A stretch of 64,000 bases of DNA from Sva-07 sp031398325 (lineage in GTDB: Bacteria > Actinomycetota > Acidimicrobiia > Acidimicrobiales > Ilumatobacteraceae), in assembly GCA_031398325.1 (NCBI GenBank), contig JANNNB010000054.1:1-64000 (forward strand). The letters are read 5' to 3'. The notes beneath the pieces were generated by a model. That model had not been told where the DNA came from. It made no database searches and was given only the letters and a program-made list of their open reading frames with translations. Positions 9,581 through 20,173 of the stretch are shown here, piece by piece (the first letter of the stretch is position 1; each line of letters begins with the position of its first letter). The position numbers were made by a program, and so were the translations under genes.

Positions 9581-12500
9581 TCATGTGTCGGTCTCCAGCA
9601 CGACGAGGTCTCGCAGCTCATCGGTCGACAGCTCCGACAGCCACGCTTCAGAGTTCCCGACGACCGAGTCGGCGAGCTTTCGCTTGTCGTCGATCACGAC
9701 GCCGATTCGTTCCTCGACGGTGCCCTCGCACACGAGCTTGTGCACGTTGACGGTTCGCTGCTGACCGATCCGCCAGGCACGGTCGGTGGCCTGATCCTCC
9801 ACGGCGGGATTCCACCAGCGGTCGTAGTGGATGACCTGGCTCGCAGAGGTCAGGTTGAGGCCCGTCCCACCGGCCTTGAGCGACACGATCAGCAGCGGTG
9901 GGGATGTCTCGTCCTGGAACGAATCGACCATTCGGTCGCGGCCGGATCGGGAGACACCGCCGTGGAGGAACGATGGTCGGAAGTGGAACTGCTCGCCGAC
10001 GTGCTGCACGAGCAACTCGCCCATCTCCCGGAACTGCGTGAACACGAGGGCGCGTTCGCCCTGGTCGAGCAGCTCCGTGACCAGCTCGTCGAACCGGGTG
10101 AGTTTGCCTGACCGACCGGCGAGGCGGGATCCATCCTTGAGTGCGTGGGCCGGGTGGTTGCAGATCTGCTTGAGCCGCATGAGGGCCGCGAGCACGAGTC
10201 CACGCCGGCGCATTCCCGAGGACTTCTCGGCGTCGGCCAACAGCTGATCGACCACCTGCTGGTACATCGTCGCCTGCTCCTTGGTGAGCTTTGCGTAGGC
10301 GATCTGTTCGATCTTGTCGGGCAGGTCGGGCAGGAGCCGTCGGTCCGCTTTCGTGCGGCGGAGGATGAACGGCTGCGTGAGCCGCCGGAGCCGCGCGGCC
10401 GCATCGGTGTCGCCATTGCGTTCGATCGGCGTGCCGAACTTCTCCCTGAACCTCCCGAGCCCACCGAGCAGGCCGGGGTTCACGGCGTCGAGGATCGACC
10501 ACAGTTCGCTCAGCCGATTCTCGACAGGCGTTCCGGTCAGCGCGAGCTTCTGTCCCGCGCGGAGTTGCCGGACCGCCTTGGCCGCCTTGGTGTTCGGGTT
10601 CTTGATCATCTGTGCTTCGTCCAGCACGACCGTCGACCACTCGATGTTGCCGAGGTGTTCCAGGTCGCGCGGAAGGAGGCCGTACGTCGTGACGACGACG
10701 AGGCGTTCCGGGTCGGTGGTGAACAGGGTGTCGTCGCCGAGGCCATCGGAGCGACTGCGCCCACTTCCGTGATGGACCTGGACGTCGAGCTTGGGCGTGA
10801 ACCGGCGGGCCTCGCTGCTCCAGTTGCGCACGACACTCAGCGGGCACACCACGAGGTGCGGACCGGGGCGTTCCACGAGATGAGCGAGCGTCGTGGCGGT
10901 CTTGCCGAGCCCCATGTCGTCCGCGAGGCACCCCCCGAGGCCGAGCTTGGCCAGGAACTGCATCCACGACAGGCCACGCCGTTGGTAGTGCCGCAGTTCG
11001 CCGATGAACTCTTCGGACTCCATCGTCTCTTCGAGCACCTCGTCGGGAAGCCCGTCGAGCAGCACTCGTACCCAGTCGAGGTCGAGTGGCTCGGTGCGAT
11101 CGTCGTCGTCGCCGAATGCGGCGGGTTCGAGACCCGGTTGTTCGGCAGTCGCCCCCTCGGCGAGCCGAACGAGGGCATGCTCCTGGTCGCTGTCGTCGTC
11201 GTTTGCGAGGCGCAGGAGCTCGAGTGGTTGCACCCGACTGTGATCGCGCCGGAGATCCTGGAGTTGTTGGCGCTTGCGCCGGAGCTCGTCGGCGTCGATG
11301 CGCACCCAGCGATGGCCGGTGTGGAGCAGCGATGATCCCGCTTCGGCGGCGCGTGCGAGTTCGGCCTCGGAGATCGTGTCGTCGCCGACGACCATCGTCC
11401 AATCGATGAGCGCCTCGTGACCGAACTGCTTCTTGCGGTCGTCAGGTGGTGCGGGCGTTGCCTCTCCATTGACACTGACACGGGTCCGCACCAGGCGTTC
11501 AGGACCGATCAGTTCGATGCCGAGGCGTTGCAGCTCAGCGGGCGCGATGTCGATGAAGTCCTCCGCGACGTCGAGATCGAGTTCGACGATCGTCGGTTCG
11601 TGTTCGAGCGCGAGGTCGGCCAGCCCGGGGATGAACGCGATCCGTGTCACCGTGTCGGTGATCGCATCGGTCAACAGGTCGAGGTGACGCTCCTCGCGGG
11701 CGACATCACGGGCCGCGGCGTTGCGGTCCCACACGTCGTTGGCCGTGCACCAGCGAGACGAGTCGTTGTCGTCGACGAGTTCGAGCCGCACGGTCCATGG
11801 AGCCAGCGGGTCGTCGGGCACGATCAGCCGCAGGCGGGGGACGATGACCGGTTCGCCACCCGAGCGTCGGCGGTGACGGTCGAGCTCGTCGCGAAGGTGG
11901 TCGAGCGCGATCTCGAACCCCTCCGTGTTGCCGCGGATCACGTAGTCGGGCTTCGACAACGCGCCGAAGGTGGCGCGCAACGCCTGGAGGTCGGGCCGGC
12001 GCTGCTTGCCGAGTTCGGCTCTCCATCCGGATTGCGCGAGCAGCCCGCGAGCGATCCCGTCGACCAGTCGGTCGAACATCTGGTCGACATCGGCTCCGGA
12101 GCCGAGCGTGCACACCGGAGGCATCGATGCCGCGAGCCCGGCGAGTGCATCGGCCACCCGCTGATCCTCGGGACCGTCGGGCGCGTGGACCCACCGCGCC
12201 GCGGTGAACGGACCTTCGTCGGTGATGATCGGCACGATCCGGCCGCTCGAGACGGTGCGGCGCGCCAGCTCGGCGAGCGCCGCGAACCACTCGATGGAGT
12301 CGGAGACGAATTCGGCGTCGGGCAGCTCGGACAGCCAGACGGCGACCGAGAGCGGGTCGAGCTGTACCGATGACACGTGCATCGTCGGCTGGTCGGGCGC
12401 CTGGATCGTCAGTCGGCCGATGGCGCCGTACGAGATGGGCGAGTCGTGCCACCCGGTACGCATGCCGTCGGCGTTGAGCGCGCGAAAGCCGTAGAACCAG

Positions 12501-12598
12501 GCCATCGAGGCCGAGTCGTAGCCGTTCCATCCCCAGACGTGCAGCGACCCGCTACGCCACGTGCCCTGGGCAACGTACGGCGGACGGTCGCGTGACAC
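9581..12598 (-). CDS. SNF2-family DEAD/DEAH-type ATPase (Rad54/HepA-like)
   Basis: 1005 residues. The first 500 hold the bacterial SNF2-associated region. The motor domain follows: motif I DDMGLGKTATT near residue 556, DEAQ box VVLDEAQMIKN near 659, motif III LTGTPVENRLSELWS near 690, motif IV ALVFTQF near 845, motif V KAGGTGLNLT near 906 and motif VI DQATDRAWRIGQQ near 939. These show an ATP-driven double-stranded DNA translocase rather than a strand-separating helicase. The GTG start has TAGGGT 7 nt upstream, so the transcript is likely leaderless. The SWIM gene follows in the operon. Confidence 0.95.
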   Translation of the reverse strand: MSRDRPPYVAQGTWRSGSLHVWGWNGYDSASMAWFYGFRALNADGMRTGWHDSPISYGAIGRLTIQAPDQPTMHVSSVQLDPLSVAVWLSELPDAEFVSDSIEWFAALAELARRTVSSGRIVPIITDEGPFTAARWVHAPDGPEDQRVADALAGLAASMPPVCTLGSGADVDQMFDRLVDGIARGLLAQSGWRAELGKQRRPDLQALRATFGALSKPDYVIRGNTEGFEIALDHLRDELDRHRRRSGGEPVIVPRLRLIVPDDPLAPWTVRLELVDDNDSSRWCTANDVWDRNAAARDVAREERHLDLLTDAITDTVTRIAFIPGLADLALEHEPTIVELDLDVAEDFIDIAPAELQRLGIELIGPERLVRTRVSVNGEATPAPPDDRKKQFGHEALIDWTMVVGDDTISEAELARAAEAGSSLLHTGHRWVRIDADELRRKRQQLQDLRRDHSRVQPLELLRLANDDDSDQEHALVRLAEGATAEQPGLEPAAFGDDDDRTEPLDLDWVRVLLDGLPDEVLEETMESEEFIGELRHYQRRGLSWMQFLAKLGLGGCLADDMGLGKTATTLAHLVERPGPHLVVCPLSVVRNWSSEARRFTPKLDVQVHHGSGRSRSDGLGDDTLFTTDPERLVVVTTYGLLPRDLEHLGNIEWSTVVLDEAQMIKNPNTKAAKAVRQLRAGQKLALTGTPVENRLSELWSILDAVNPGLLGGLGRFREKFGTPIERNGDTDAAARLRRLTQPFILRRTKADRRLLPDLPDKIEQIAYAKLTKEQATMYQQVVDQLLADAEKSSGMRRRGLVLAALMRLKQICNHPAHALKDGSRLAGRSGKLTRFDELVTELLDQGERALVFTQFREMGELLVQHVGEQFHFRPSFLHGGVSRSGRDRMVDSFQDETSPPLLIVSLKAGGTGLNLTSASQVIHYDRWWNPAVEDQATDRAWRIGQQRTVNVHKLVCEGTVEERIGVVIDDKRKLADSVVGNSEAWLSELSTDELRDLVVLETDT

Positions 12599-12605
12599 CT
12601 CATCG

Positions 12606-12611
12606 ACCCTA
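12606..12611 (-). promoter_or_regulatory. -10 hexamer TAGGGT of the SNF2-SWIM operon
   Basis: TAGGGT on the minus strand, 7 nt before the GTG at 12598; matches the TANNNT leaderless pattern. Confidence 0.55.
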
Positions 12612-12638
12612 CCGAAGGGCTGTCACGCTCCGACCTGA

Positions 12639-14069
12639 TCAGATGCCGTCGACGACGTCCAGTCCGTCGACGTCGCCCATGTCGCCGATGTCGGCGGACC
12701 CATCGACGGCGGGGAGCCCGGTGTCGAGGCCTTGCCACAGCCCGTCTGCCGACTCGTAGGTGAGGTCGGCGGCCAAGAGATCGACCGACAGCTCGGGGGC
12801 AAGAACCGCGATCGGGTCGGCCATCGGTGCGACCGCGGCCTCGTCCCACGTGCCGGTGTCGTCGGCGACTGCGGTGTCGATCAGCAGGTCGTTCGGCGTG
12901 TCGACGACGAAGTCGGCGTGCTTGATCCCTTCGAAATCGACGGCGGCATCCAGGGTGACGATGGGTGGTCCGGTGACCTCGAAGTTCACCGCGAATTCGT
13001 CGATCTCCGCCACGGTTGGTCCGAGATCTTTGAATCCCCCGGAATCCTTGATGCCCGCCTCGACGAGCTTGATGCCTTCGTGTTCGACCAGCTTGATGCC
13101 TTCATGTTCGACGAGCTTGAACCCGTCGCCTTCCCAATCGGCGCCCTTGTGGCTCGTCGTGTCCCAGTCGACGGGCCTGGCATCGACGACTTCGATCTGG
13201 AGGTCGTCGCCGGCATCCTTCCAGTCGGACTCCTTGAAACCGACTTCGTCGAACTGCTTCTCGAACTGCTTCTCGGCTCCGGCCACGGCGAGTTTGACCT
13301 GCTCGGCGTCTTTGTACCCAGCGGCCTCGGCGTCTTTCATCCCCTCGAACTTCTTGGTGGCCCCGTCGTCGACCGACGCCCTGCCCTTTGCGTTGTCTTC
13401 GATTTCATCCGTAGCGACCTTCCATGCCGACTCGGCAGCACGCTCGTCCGGCGCGTACTTGGATTCGACGAGATCCTTGTGGCCCGTCGTGTCGGTGAGG
13501 TCCTTGTGACCGACGGTGGTGATGTCGACACCGGGACTGACGACGGCGAAGCGCGCCATGTGTTCGTCGGCGAGCGACAGTGTCGACGCGGAGTCGTCGA
13601 GATCGGCACCCTTGTGCGCCGTGTCGCCTGCTCGTGCTTCTTGGTTGGCTTGGATTTCGGCTTGTTTGGCGCGGTATTCGGCGTTTTTGGCGTCGCTTTC
13701 GGGGGTGTGGGGTTTGTCGCCGCGTGCTTCTTGGTTGGCTTGGATTTCGGCCTGTTTGGCGCGGTATTCGGCGTTCTTGGCATCCGAAGCGTCGGCCTGT
13801 GCGGCTCCGACATCGACGCTGGCCGAATCGATCAATTCCTTCTCTTCCACCACGTCCTCGTGTTCGGTGGTTACCGGGGTGTCGGTCGCGCCGACGACAG
13901 CGAAGCGCGACATGTGCTGATCGGCGAGCGACAGTGTCAACGCGGAGTCGTCGAGTTCGGCACCCTTGTGCATCAAGTCCGACTTGCTCGTGATCTCCGA
14001 AGCCTCGTCGGCCGGCGGGGCCGTGTGCTCTGGGCTGGGCGTCAACGGCTTGTGTCTGCGGATTCTCAT
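12639..14069 (-). CDS. Acidic, internally repetitive protein of unknown function
   Basis: 476 residues; I recognise no known domain. The composition is rich in Asp, Glu, Ala and Lys, with no signal peptide or membrane helix and no Cys. Three repeat families are visible. An 18-residue block, AKNAEYRAKQAEIQANQE, occurs twice (about residues 96 and 126). A block of the form HKGAxLDDSAxTLSLAD occurs twice (about residues 34 and 150). A GIKLVEHE unit occurs in tandem near residue 330. The middle is peppered with short units of the form HKD/HKG/FKD/YKD/IKD. The C-terminal 100 residues are strongly acidic (DVDGLDVVDGI end). The ATG has a GAGGAG ribosome-binding site about 9 nt upstream, and TACTGT (14109-14114) could be a -10 for a leadered transcript. 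The C-terminal tail or repeats may bind a partner or metal, but no function can be assigned. Confidence 0.75.
   Translation of the reverse strand: MRIRRHKPLTPSPEHTAPPADEASEITSKSDLMHKGAELDDSALTLSLADQHMSRFAVVGATDTPVTTEHEDVVEEKELIDSASVDVGAAQADASDAKNAEYRAKQAEIQANQEARGDKPHTPESDAKNAEYRAKQAEIQANQEARAGDTAHKGADLDDSASTLSLADEHMARFAVVSPGVDITTVGHKDLTDTTGHKDLVESKYAPDERAAESAWKVATDEIEDNAKGRASVDDGATKKFEGMKDAEAAGYKDAEQVKLAVAGAEKQFEKQFDEVGFKESDWKDAGDDLQIEVVDARPVDWDTTSHKGADWEGDGFKLVEHEGIKLVEHEGIKLVEAGIKDSGGFKDLGPTVAEIDEFAVNFEVTGPPIVTLDAAVDFEGIKHADFVVDTPNDLLIDTAVADDTGTWDEAAVAPMADPIAVLAPELSVDLLAADLTYESADGLWQGLDTGLPAVDGSADIGDMGDVDGLDVVDGI
13061..13120 (-). repeat. 24-nt tandem repeat encoding GIKLVEHE units
   Basis: Two full 24-nt units (13061-13084 and 13085-13108) differ at two positions, and a partial third unit follows to 13120. 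They encode the tandem GIKLVEHE motif of the acidic protein. Confidence 0.8.
13557..13971 (-). repeat. Pair of about 60-nt direct repeats inside the acidic protein gene
   Basis: The stretch at 13557-13617 recurs at 13911-13971 with only a few differences. Both encode the HKGAxLDDSAxTLSLADxHMxRFAVV block. The high DNA identity suggests a recent duplication or gene conversion. Confidence 0.75.
13633..13784 (-). repeat. Pair of 62-nt direct repeats (13633-13694, 13723-13784)
   Basis: The two 62-nt copies differ at three positions and are separated by 28 nt. They are noticeably more T-rich than surrounding genes on the plus strand. They encode the predicted helical unit DAKNAEYRAKQAEIQANQEAR. 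Confidence 0.85.
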
Positions 14070-14175
14070 GTCACTCGCTCCTCGCGTCGATGCGTGTGTT
14101 CATCGGAGACAGTACGCCGCATGAAGGGTCGGCAATATCGGGAAGATTCCCGGTTCGCTCACTAGCGCCGCCCGT

Positions 14176-14181
14176 TACGTT
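14176..14181 (+). promoter_or_regulatory. -10 hexamer TACGTT of the SET-domain gene
   Basis: TACGTT lies 7 nt before the ATG at 14189 and supports that start over the in-frame upstream ATG at 14090. Confidence 0.55.
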
Positions 14182-14188
14182 CACCGTG

Positions 14189-14581
14189 ATGGATGACCGG
14201 TCGGCCCGCAGTGGACTACGAATTCTCGAGTCGCCAGGCGCCGGACGCGGCGTCTTCGCCGACCGCTCGTTCGCAGCCGGTGACATCCTCGAGGTTGCAC
14301 CGGCCCTCGTCATCCCACCGGCTCAGATCGATGCGCTCCGACAAACCGGGCTGCGCTACTACGTGTGGAACTGGGGCAGTTCGCTGGCTGTCGGGCTCGG
14401 CATCATCAGCCTCGTGAACCACGGGATCCCCGCCAACACGAAGTGGGTCGCGGACTTCGAGAACGGCGAGCTGTCGATGGTCGCCACCGCCGACATCGAA
14501 CCCGGCGACGAGCTGCTGGTCGACTACAGCAAAGGCGGCACCCGCCCCCTTCCGTTCGCCGACCGCTCCACCAACGACTGA
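14189..14581 (+). CDS. Small SET-domain protein
   Basis: 130 residues. It carries a compact SET domain: the opening GAGRGVFADRSFAAGDIL, the central LVNHGI (equivalent to the NHS/NHxC motif that binds S-adenosylmethionine) and the C-terminal GDELLVDYSKG with the conserved Tyr. Bacterial stand-alone SET proteins are predicted SAM-dependent lysine methyltransferases; the substrate here is unknown. The start at 14189 is chosen because a TACGTT -10 lies 7 nt upstream, so the mRNA would be leaderless. It is divergent from the repetitive acidic protein gene and convergent with the hydratase gene 15 nt downstream. Confidence 0.8.
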   Translation: MDDRSARSGLRILESPGAGRGVFADRSFAAGDILEVAPALVIPPAQIDALRQTGLRYYVWNWGSSLAVGLGIISLVNHGIPANTKWVADFENGELSMVATADIEPGDELLVDYSKGGTRPLPFADRSTND

Positions 14582-14596
14582 GCACCCCTCATTTCG

Positions 14597-15370
14597 TCAG
14601 GTGCCGGTGAAGTTCGGCGGCCGCTTTTCGAGGAAGCTCTTCACGCCCTCGCGGTGGTCGTTGGTATGGAAGAGCTCGGCGAGATTTGTGCTCACCCAGC
14701 GGCCGAGCTCGTTCCAGTCCGGGTCCACCGCCTTGCGCAGGCCCCGCTTGATGGCCTGCACGGCGAGCGGTGGGTTGGCGGCGATCCGCTCCGCGAGGTC
14801 CATCGCCGTCGGCAGCAGTTCGTCGTGAGGGACGACGCGCGAGACGAGCCCGATGCGGAGTGCCTCGACGGCATCGATCACGTTGCCCGTGAAGATGAGC
14901 TCGGCGGCGTGTTCGCGCCCGACGAGCGATGCCAACCGACCGATGCCACCGACGTCGGTCACCAATCCCCGCAACACGAACAACTCGCCGAACTTCGCAC
15001 GCTCGGACGCGACCCGGATGTCGGCGTACATCGCCAGCTCCATACCCCAACCGACCGCTGCGCCGTTGACCGCTGCGATCACGGGGATGTCGGTGTGCAA
15101 GATGGCGTCGGCAGCTGGGGTGAGGCGCGGTTCGCGTGAGCCGAGGTCCGGAGGCTTTTCGCCACCGCCCATGATCTGCTTCACGTCATCGCCCGAACAG
15201 AACGCCGGGTCAGTGGCCGTGATCACGAGGCATCGGGCGTCGCTGTTGCGCACCGCCGATTCGAGCGCGGCGTACGTCGACCAGGTCAACGCATTGCGGG
15301 CCTCTGGTCGGTTGATCGTGATGACCCCGACGTGTCCGTGCCGGTCGTAAGTCAGTTCGTCGGATGCCAT
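14597..15370 (-). CDS. Enoyl-CoA hydratase/isomerase family protein
   Basis: 257 residues from the ATG at 15370, which has a GAGGGGGG ribosome-binding site 8 nt upstream; the longer open frame upstream lacks coding character. Crotonase-fold features are the N-terminal VGVITINRPEARNALT, the oxyanion-hole segment FCSGDDVKQI near residue 68 and GAAVGWGMELAMYADIRVAS near 105. The first catalytic Glu (in GMELA) is present. The second, normally in a PEI segment, is not: the aligned region reads KFGELFVLRGL. It may therefore be an isomerase or another crotonase-family enzyme rather than a classical hydratase. Beta-oxidation or degradation of branched acyl-CoAs is the likely setting. Confidence 0.85.
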   Translation of the reverse strand: MASDELTYDRHGHVGVITINRPEARNALTWSTYAALESAVRNSDARCLVITATDPAFCSGDDVKQIMGGGEKPPDLGSREPRLTPAADAILHTDIPVIAAVNGAAVGWGMELAMYADIRVASERAKFGELFVLRGLVTDVGGIGRLASLVGREHAAELIFTGNVIDAVEALRIGLVSRVVPHDELLPTAMDLAERIAANPPLAVQAIKRGLRKAVDPDWNELGRWVSTNLAELFHTNDHREGVKSFLEKRPPNFTGT

Positions 15371-15444
15371 GGCGTAACCCCCCTCGTCGGTCGCAGTGTC
15401 GCAGTCTGCACGCAGCAGCGTCGACCCGGACCGATCCGAGTCCG

Positions 15445-15450
15445 TAGAGT
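15445..15450 (+). promoter_or_regulatory. -10 hexamer TAGAGT of the DUF3445 gene
   Basis: TAGAGT lies 7 nt before the GTG at 15458, marking a leaderless start. Confidence 0.55.
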
Positions 15451-15457
15451 CGCGAAC

Positions 15458-16330
15458 GTGGCGATGTCGGTGAATGAGCGCTATCTGCCGTTCCTCGAGG
15501 GCCCGCGCGAACTGGACCCGCAGACCTTCCGATGGCGCCTCGGCGTGCGGGCGCTCGACCCCCGCGACTGGATCGAGCTCGGACCCGACGCCGACGAAGC
15601 GATCGCTGCGAAGGCACGACTCAACGCCGCGCATCCCTCGACCGTGTTCGCTGCTCTCGATGGGGTCGAAGTCGAGTCCCAGCAGATCGCAGAGGCGTTG
15701 ATCCACCACCTCCGCCGGCGATGGCCCGAGCGATACCGGCAGGTCGTGCTCGATGACCAGCTACACCCGCTCGACGCAGCCGCGCGCCTCGTGCCGGAGG
15801 ACCTCGTCTTGATGACCGAGCGCGAGGGTCGGCTCGTGTTCGCCGCCGGGTCGGTCTGCTTCCCCAACCGTTGGGACCTGCGGTCGAAGATCGGAAAGAC
15901 CCTCACCGAGGTCCACGCGCCCGTGGCCTTGTTGAACGATCAGCTCGAGGGCCCGATCGATGGCTTCTTCGACCGGCTCAGACCGGACCGCAGCTTCTGG
16001 CGGCTGGGCTGGGGTGTCCTCGACACCGACGATTGGTACCCGCCGATCGACGGAACTGCGGCCGGCCGGCCGATCGACCCCGCGCCGGATCGGCTGTTCC
16101 TGCGCGTCGAACGCGAGACGATCCGCAGATTCGCGCCGTCGAACGCCGTGCTGTTCACCATTCGCACCTACGTCACGCCGATCCCAGAGGTCGCCGCCGA
16201 TGGTGCGACCGCGGCTCGTCTCGCGGATGCGCTCGCCGGTTTGCCTCCCGACGTGCAGGCCTACAAGGACGTGGCGACGTTCGGTCGATCGCTGGTCGAG
16301 TATCTCCGCGCGGTCGATGACCGATCTTGA
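15458..16330 (+). CDS. DUF3445 family protein (heme-dependent oxidative N-demethylase-like)
   Basis: 290 residues. It matches the DUF3445 layout: an N-terminal RYLPFLEGPRELDPQTFRWRLG, the central PEDLVLMTEREGRLVFAAGSVCFPNRW and the later RLFLRVERETIRRFAPSNAVLFTIRTY with the C-terminal GLPPDVQAYKD. Characterised relatives are PAS-fold heme enzymes that oxidatively demethylate secondary amines. The GTG start at 15458 is favoured over the ATG at 15464 because TAGAGT lies 7 nt upstream. The stop codon overlaps the HspR-type operator of clpB. Confidence 0.82.
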   Translation: MAMSVNERYLPFLEGPRELDPQTFRWRLGVRALDPRDWIELGPDADEAIAAKARLNAAHPSTVFAALDGVEVESQQIAEALIHHLRRRWPERYRQVVLDDQLHPLDAAARLVPEDLVLMTEREGRLVFAAGSVCFPNRWDLRSKIGKTLTEVHAPVALLNDQLEGPIDGFFDRLRPDRSFWRLGWGVLDTDDWYPPIDGTAAGRPIDPAPDRLFLRVERETIRRFAPSNAVLFTIRTYVTPIPEVAADGATAARLADALAGLPPDVQAYKDVATFGRSLVEYLRAVDDRS

Positions 16331-16346
16331 TACACTTCGACTCAAG
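16326..16346 (+). promoter_or_regulatory. HAIR element (HspR operator) upstream of clpB
   Basis: The sequence reads CTTGATA, seven spacer bases, then ACTCAAG. The HspR-associated inverted repeat consensus is CTTGAGT-N7-ACTCAAG: the right half matches fully, the left half matches its first five positions, and the spacing is exact. HspR represses clpB and dnaK operons in other Actinobacteria, so heat-shock control of this clpB is likely. The element overlaps the stop codon of the upstream gene. Confidence 0.75.
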
Positions 16347-16380
16347 TTTTGTGAAGAGTACGCAGCAGACTGCTGCCGAC

Positions 16381-16386
16381 AAGGAG
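16381..16386 (+). promoter_or_regulatory. Ribosome-binding site of clpB
   Basis: AAGGAG lies 7 nt before the GTG at 16394. Strong Shine-Dalgarno sites are uncommon in this window, so clpB is one of the clearly leadered genes. Confidence 0.7.
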
Positions 16387-16393
16387 CTCCCGA

Positions 16394-18880
<2,487 letters not shown>

Positions 18881-18907
18881 CGCGACCACGCCCGCTCGCG
18901 CCGCACG

Positions 18908-18950
18908 GCGATGAGCGAACCGCCCGATAGTCGGGCGGTTCGCTCATCGC
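18908..18950. terminator. Perfect 20-bp palindrome, bidirectional terminator and dispersed repeat copy A
   Basis: Two 20-nt arms (18908-18927 and 18931-18950) pair perfectly around the loop TAG. It lies between the convergent clpB and sensor kinase genes and covers the end of the kinase gene. No long T-run follows, but the stem is G+C-rich and symmetrical, so it can act on both strands. The right arm shares 18 identical nt with a second element upstream of hemB. Confidence 0.7.
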
Positions 18951-20158
18951 TTCGACGGGACGAGGGTCAGGCGGAACGTCGGCGGGCGCTGTTCGACGAG
19001 CTCGAGCCGCCCCCCGTCGGCTTCTGCCAGTCGACGCGCCAGCGGCAGACCTCGTCCGTGGGCCGCCTGGTGATCCTCGGGCCGGACGAACAGGTTCTTC
19101 ACGCGCTCGTCGCTGAGGCCCGCCCCTTCGTCCTCGATCGTGACACTGTCGTCCTGTACGAGGATCGCGACCGTGCCGCGCCCGTGGCGGAGCGCGTTGT
19201 CGAGCAGGATGTCGAGGACCTGTCCGACCAGGCCGGGCGTGCCCATCACCGGCTGCACGCGTCCGGTCGTGACGACGATCTGGCGACGCTTCCCGGCGAA
19301 GCGCTGCTGCCAGTCCGACACGTGGTGGTCGACGACCTCCACGAGGTCGATCTCGGTGCGTTCGCCGGTGCTGCCCTTGCGGGCCACACGGAGCAACTCG
19401 TCGAGTGCGACGTTGAGTTCGTGCGTCTGGGTGAGCGCAGCGCTCGCCTCGGCGGCGACTGCTGGGTCGTCGGTACGTTCCAACACTTCGAGGCGCATCG
19501 CGATGCCCGTGAGCCCGGTGCGCAGCTGATGCGTCGCGTCGGCCGTGAAGCCGCGCTCCGAGTTCAGCATTCGCTCCACCCGGTTGGCGCTCAGGCGAAG
19601 CGCTCGCGAGATGTCGTCGATCTCACGAATGCCCGACGGCGGCGGTCCGGTGACGCTGAAGTCACCGTCGCCGAGGCGAGACGCACTGCGCGCCAATCGT
19701 TCGAGTGGAGTCGCGAGTTGGCGCGCCTGCACGGTGGCGAGCAGTGCCGACGCGATGATCGCCCCGACAGCGACGATGCCGAGCCGCACCACCTGTTCCT
19801 GGAACCGCTCGTTGAGTTCCTCGCCACTCGTGACCAGCAGGATGGTGGTGCCGCCGGGACCTGCAGTCGAAGCCTCGACGGGCGAGACGATGTCGCCCAT
19901 GCCGAGCTCGACTTCTACCTCGCCGTCTGCAGACACGATCCGGACGCCATCGCCGTCGTTGACGATGTCGTCGAGCACCTCGACACTCGGTGGTTCGTCC
20001 CGGACGTAGGCGGTGGCGATCGAGGTGAGCTGCTGATCGAGACGTGATTGGAGCTCGGACTCGGCGGCATTCCGAACGATCAGCAACACCGGGACGAGCA
20101 GCACCAGGATCACCACGGTCACCACAGCGACGGTCGAGAGCACCAGCCGGCGACGCAT
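18944..20158 (-). CDS. Sensor histidine kinase
   Basis: 404 residues. A membrane helix at 7-28 and a second at about 126-146 flank a small extracytoplasmic sensor domain. A HAMP segment (LATPLERLARSASRLGDGDF) follows, then the H-box with phospho-acceptor His (FTADATHQLRTGLTGI) near residue 210, an N-box (LDNALRHG) near 325 and G-boxes (DEGAGLSD, GRGLPLARRLAE). It is 15 nt downstream of the response regulator gene in the same operon. The stimulus is unknown. The C-terminal codons lie within the terminator palindrome. Confidence 0.93.
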   Translation of the reverse strand: MRRRLVLSTVAVVTVVILVLLVPVLLIVRNAAESELQSRLDQQLTSIATAYVRDEPPSVEVLDDIVNDGDGVRIVSADGEVEVELGMGDIVSPVEASTAGPGGTTILLVTSGEELNERFQEQVVRLGIVAVGAIIASALLATVQARQLATPLERLARSASRLGDGDFSVTGPPPSGIREIDDISRALRLSANRVERMLNSERGFTADATHQLRTGLTGIAMRLEVLERTDDPAVAAEASAALTQTHELNVALDELLRVARKGSTGERTEIDLVEVVDHHVSDWQQRFAGKRRQIVVTTGRVQPVMGTPGLVGQVLDILLDNALRHGRGTVAILVQDDSVTIEDEGAGLSDERVKNLFVRPEDHQAAHGRGLPLARRLAEADGGRLELVEQRPPTFRLTLVPSKR

Positions 20159-20173
20159 ACCGAATCCGGTGCC

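Noticed and set aside
15371..15709. 113-residue N-terminal extension of the enoyl-CoA hydratase-family protein
   Set aside because: It overlaps the opposite-strand DUF3445 gene and its promoter; a strong ribosome-binding site precedes the internal ATG at 15370.
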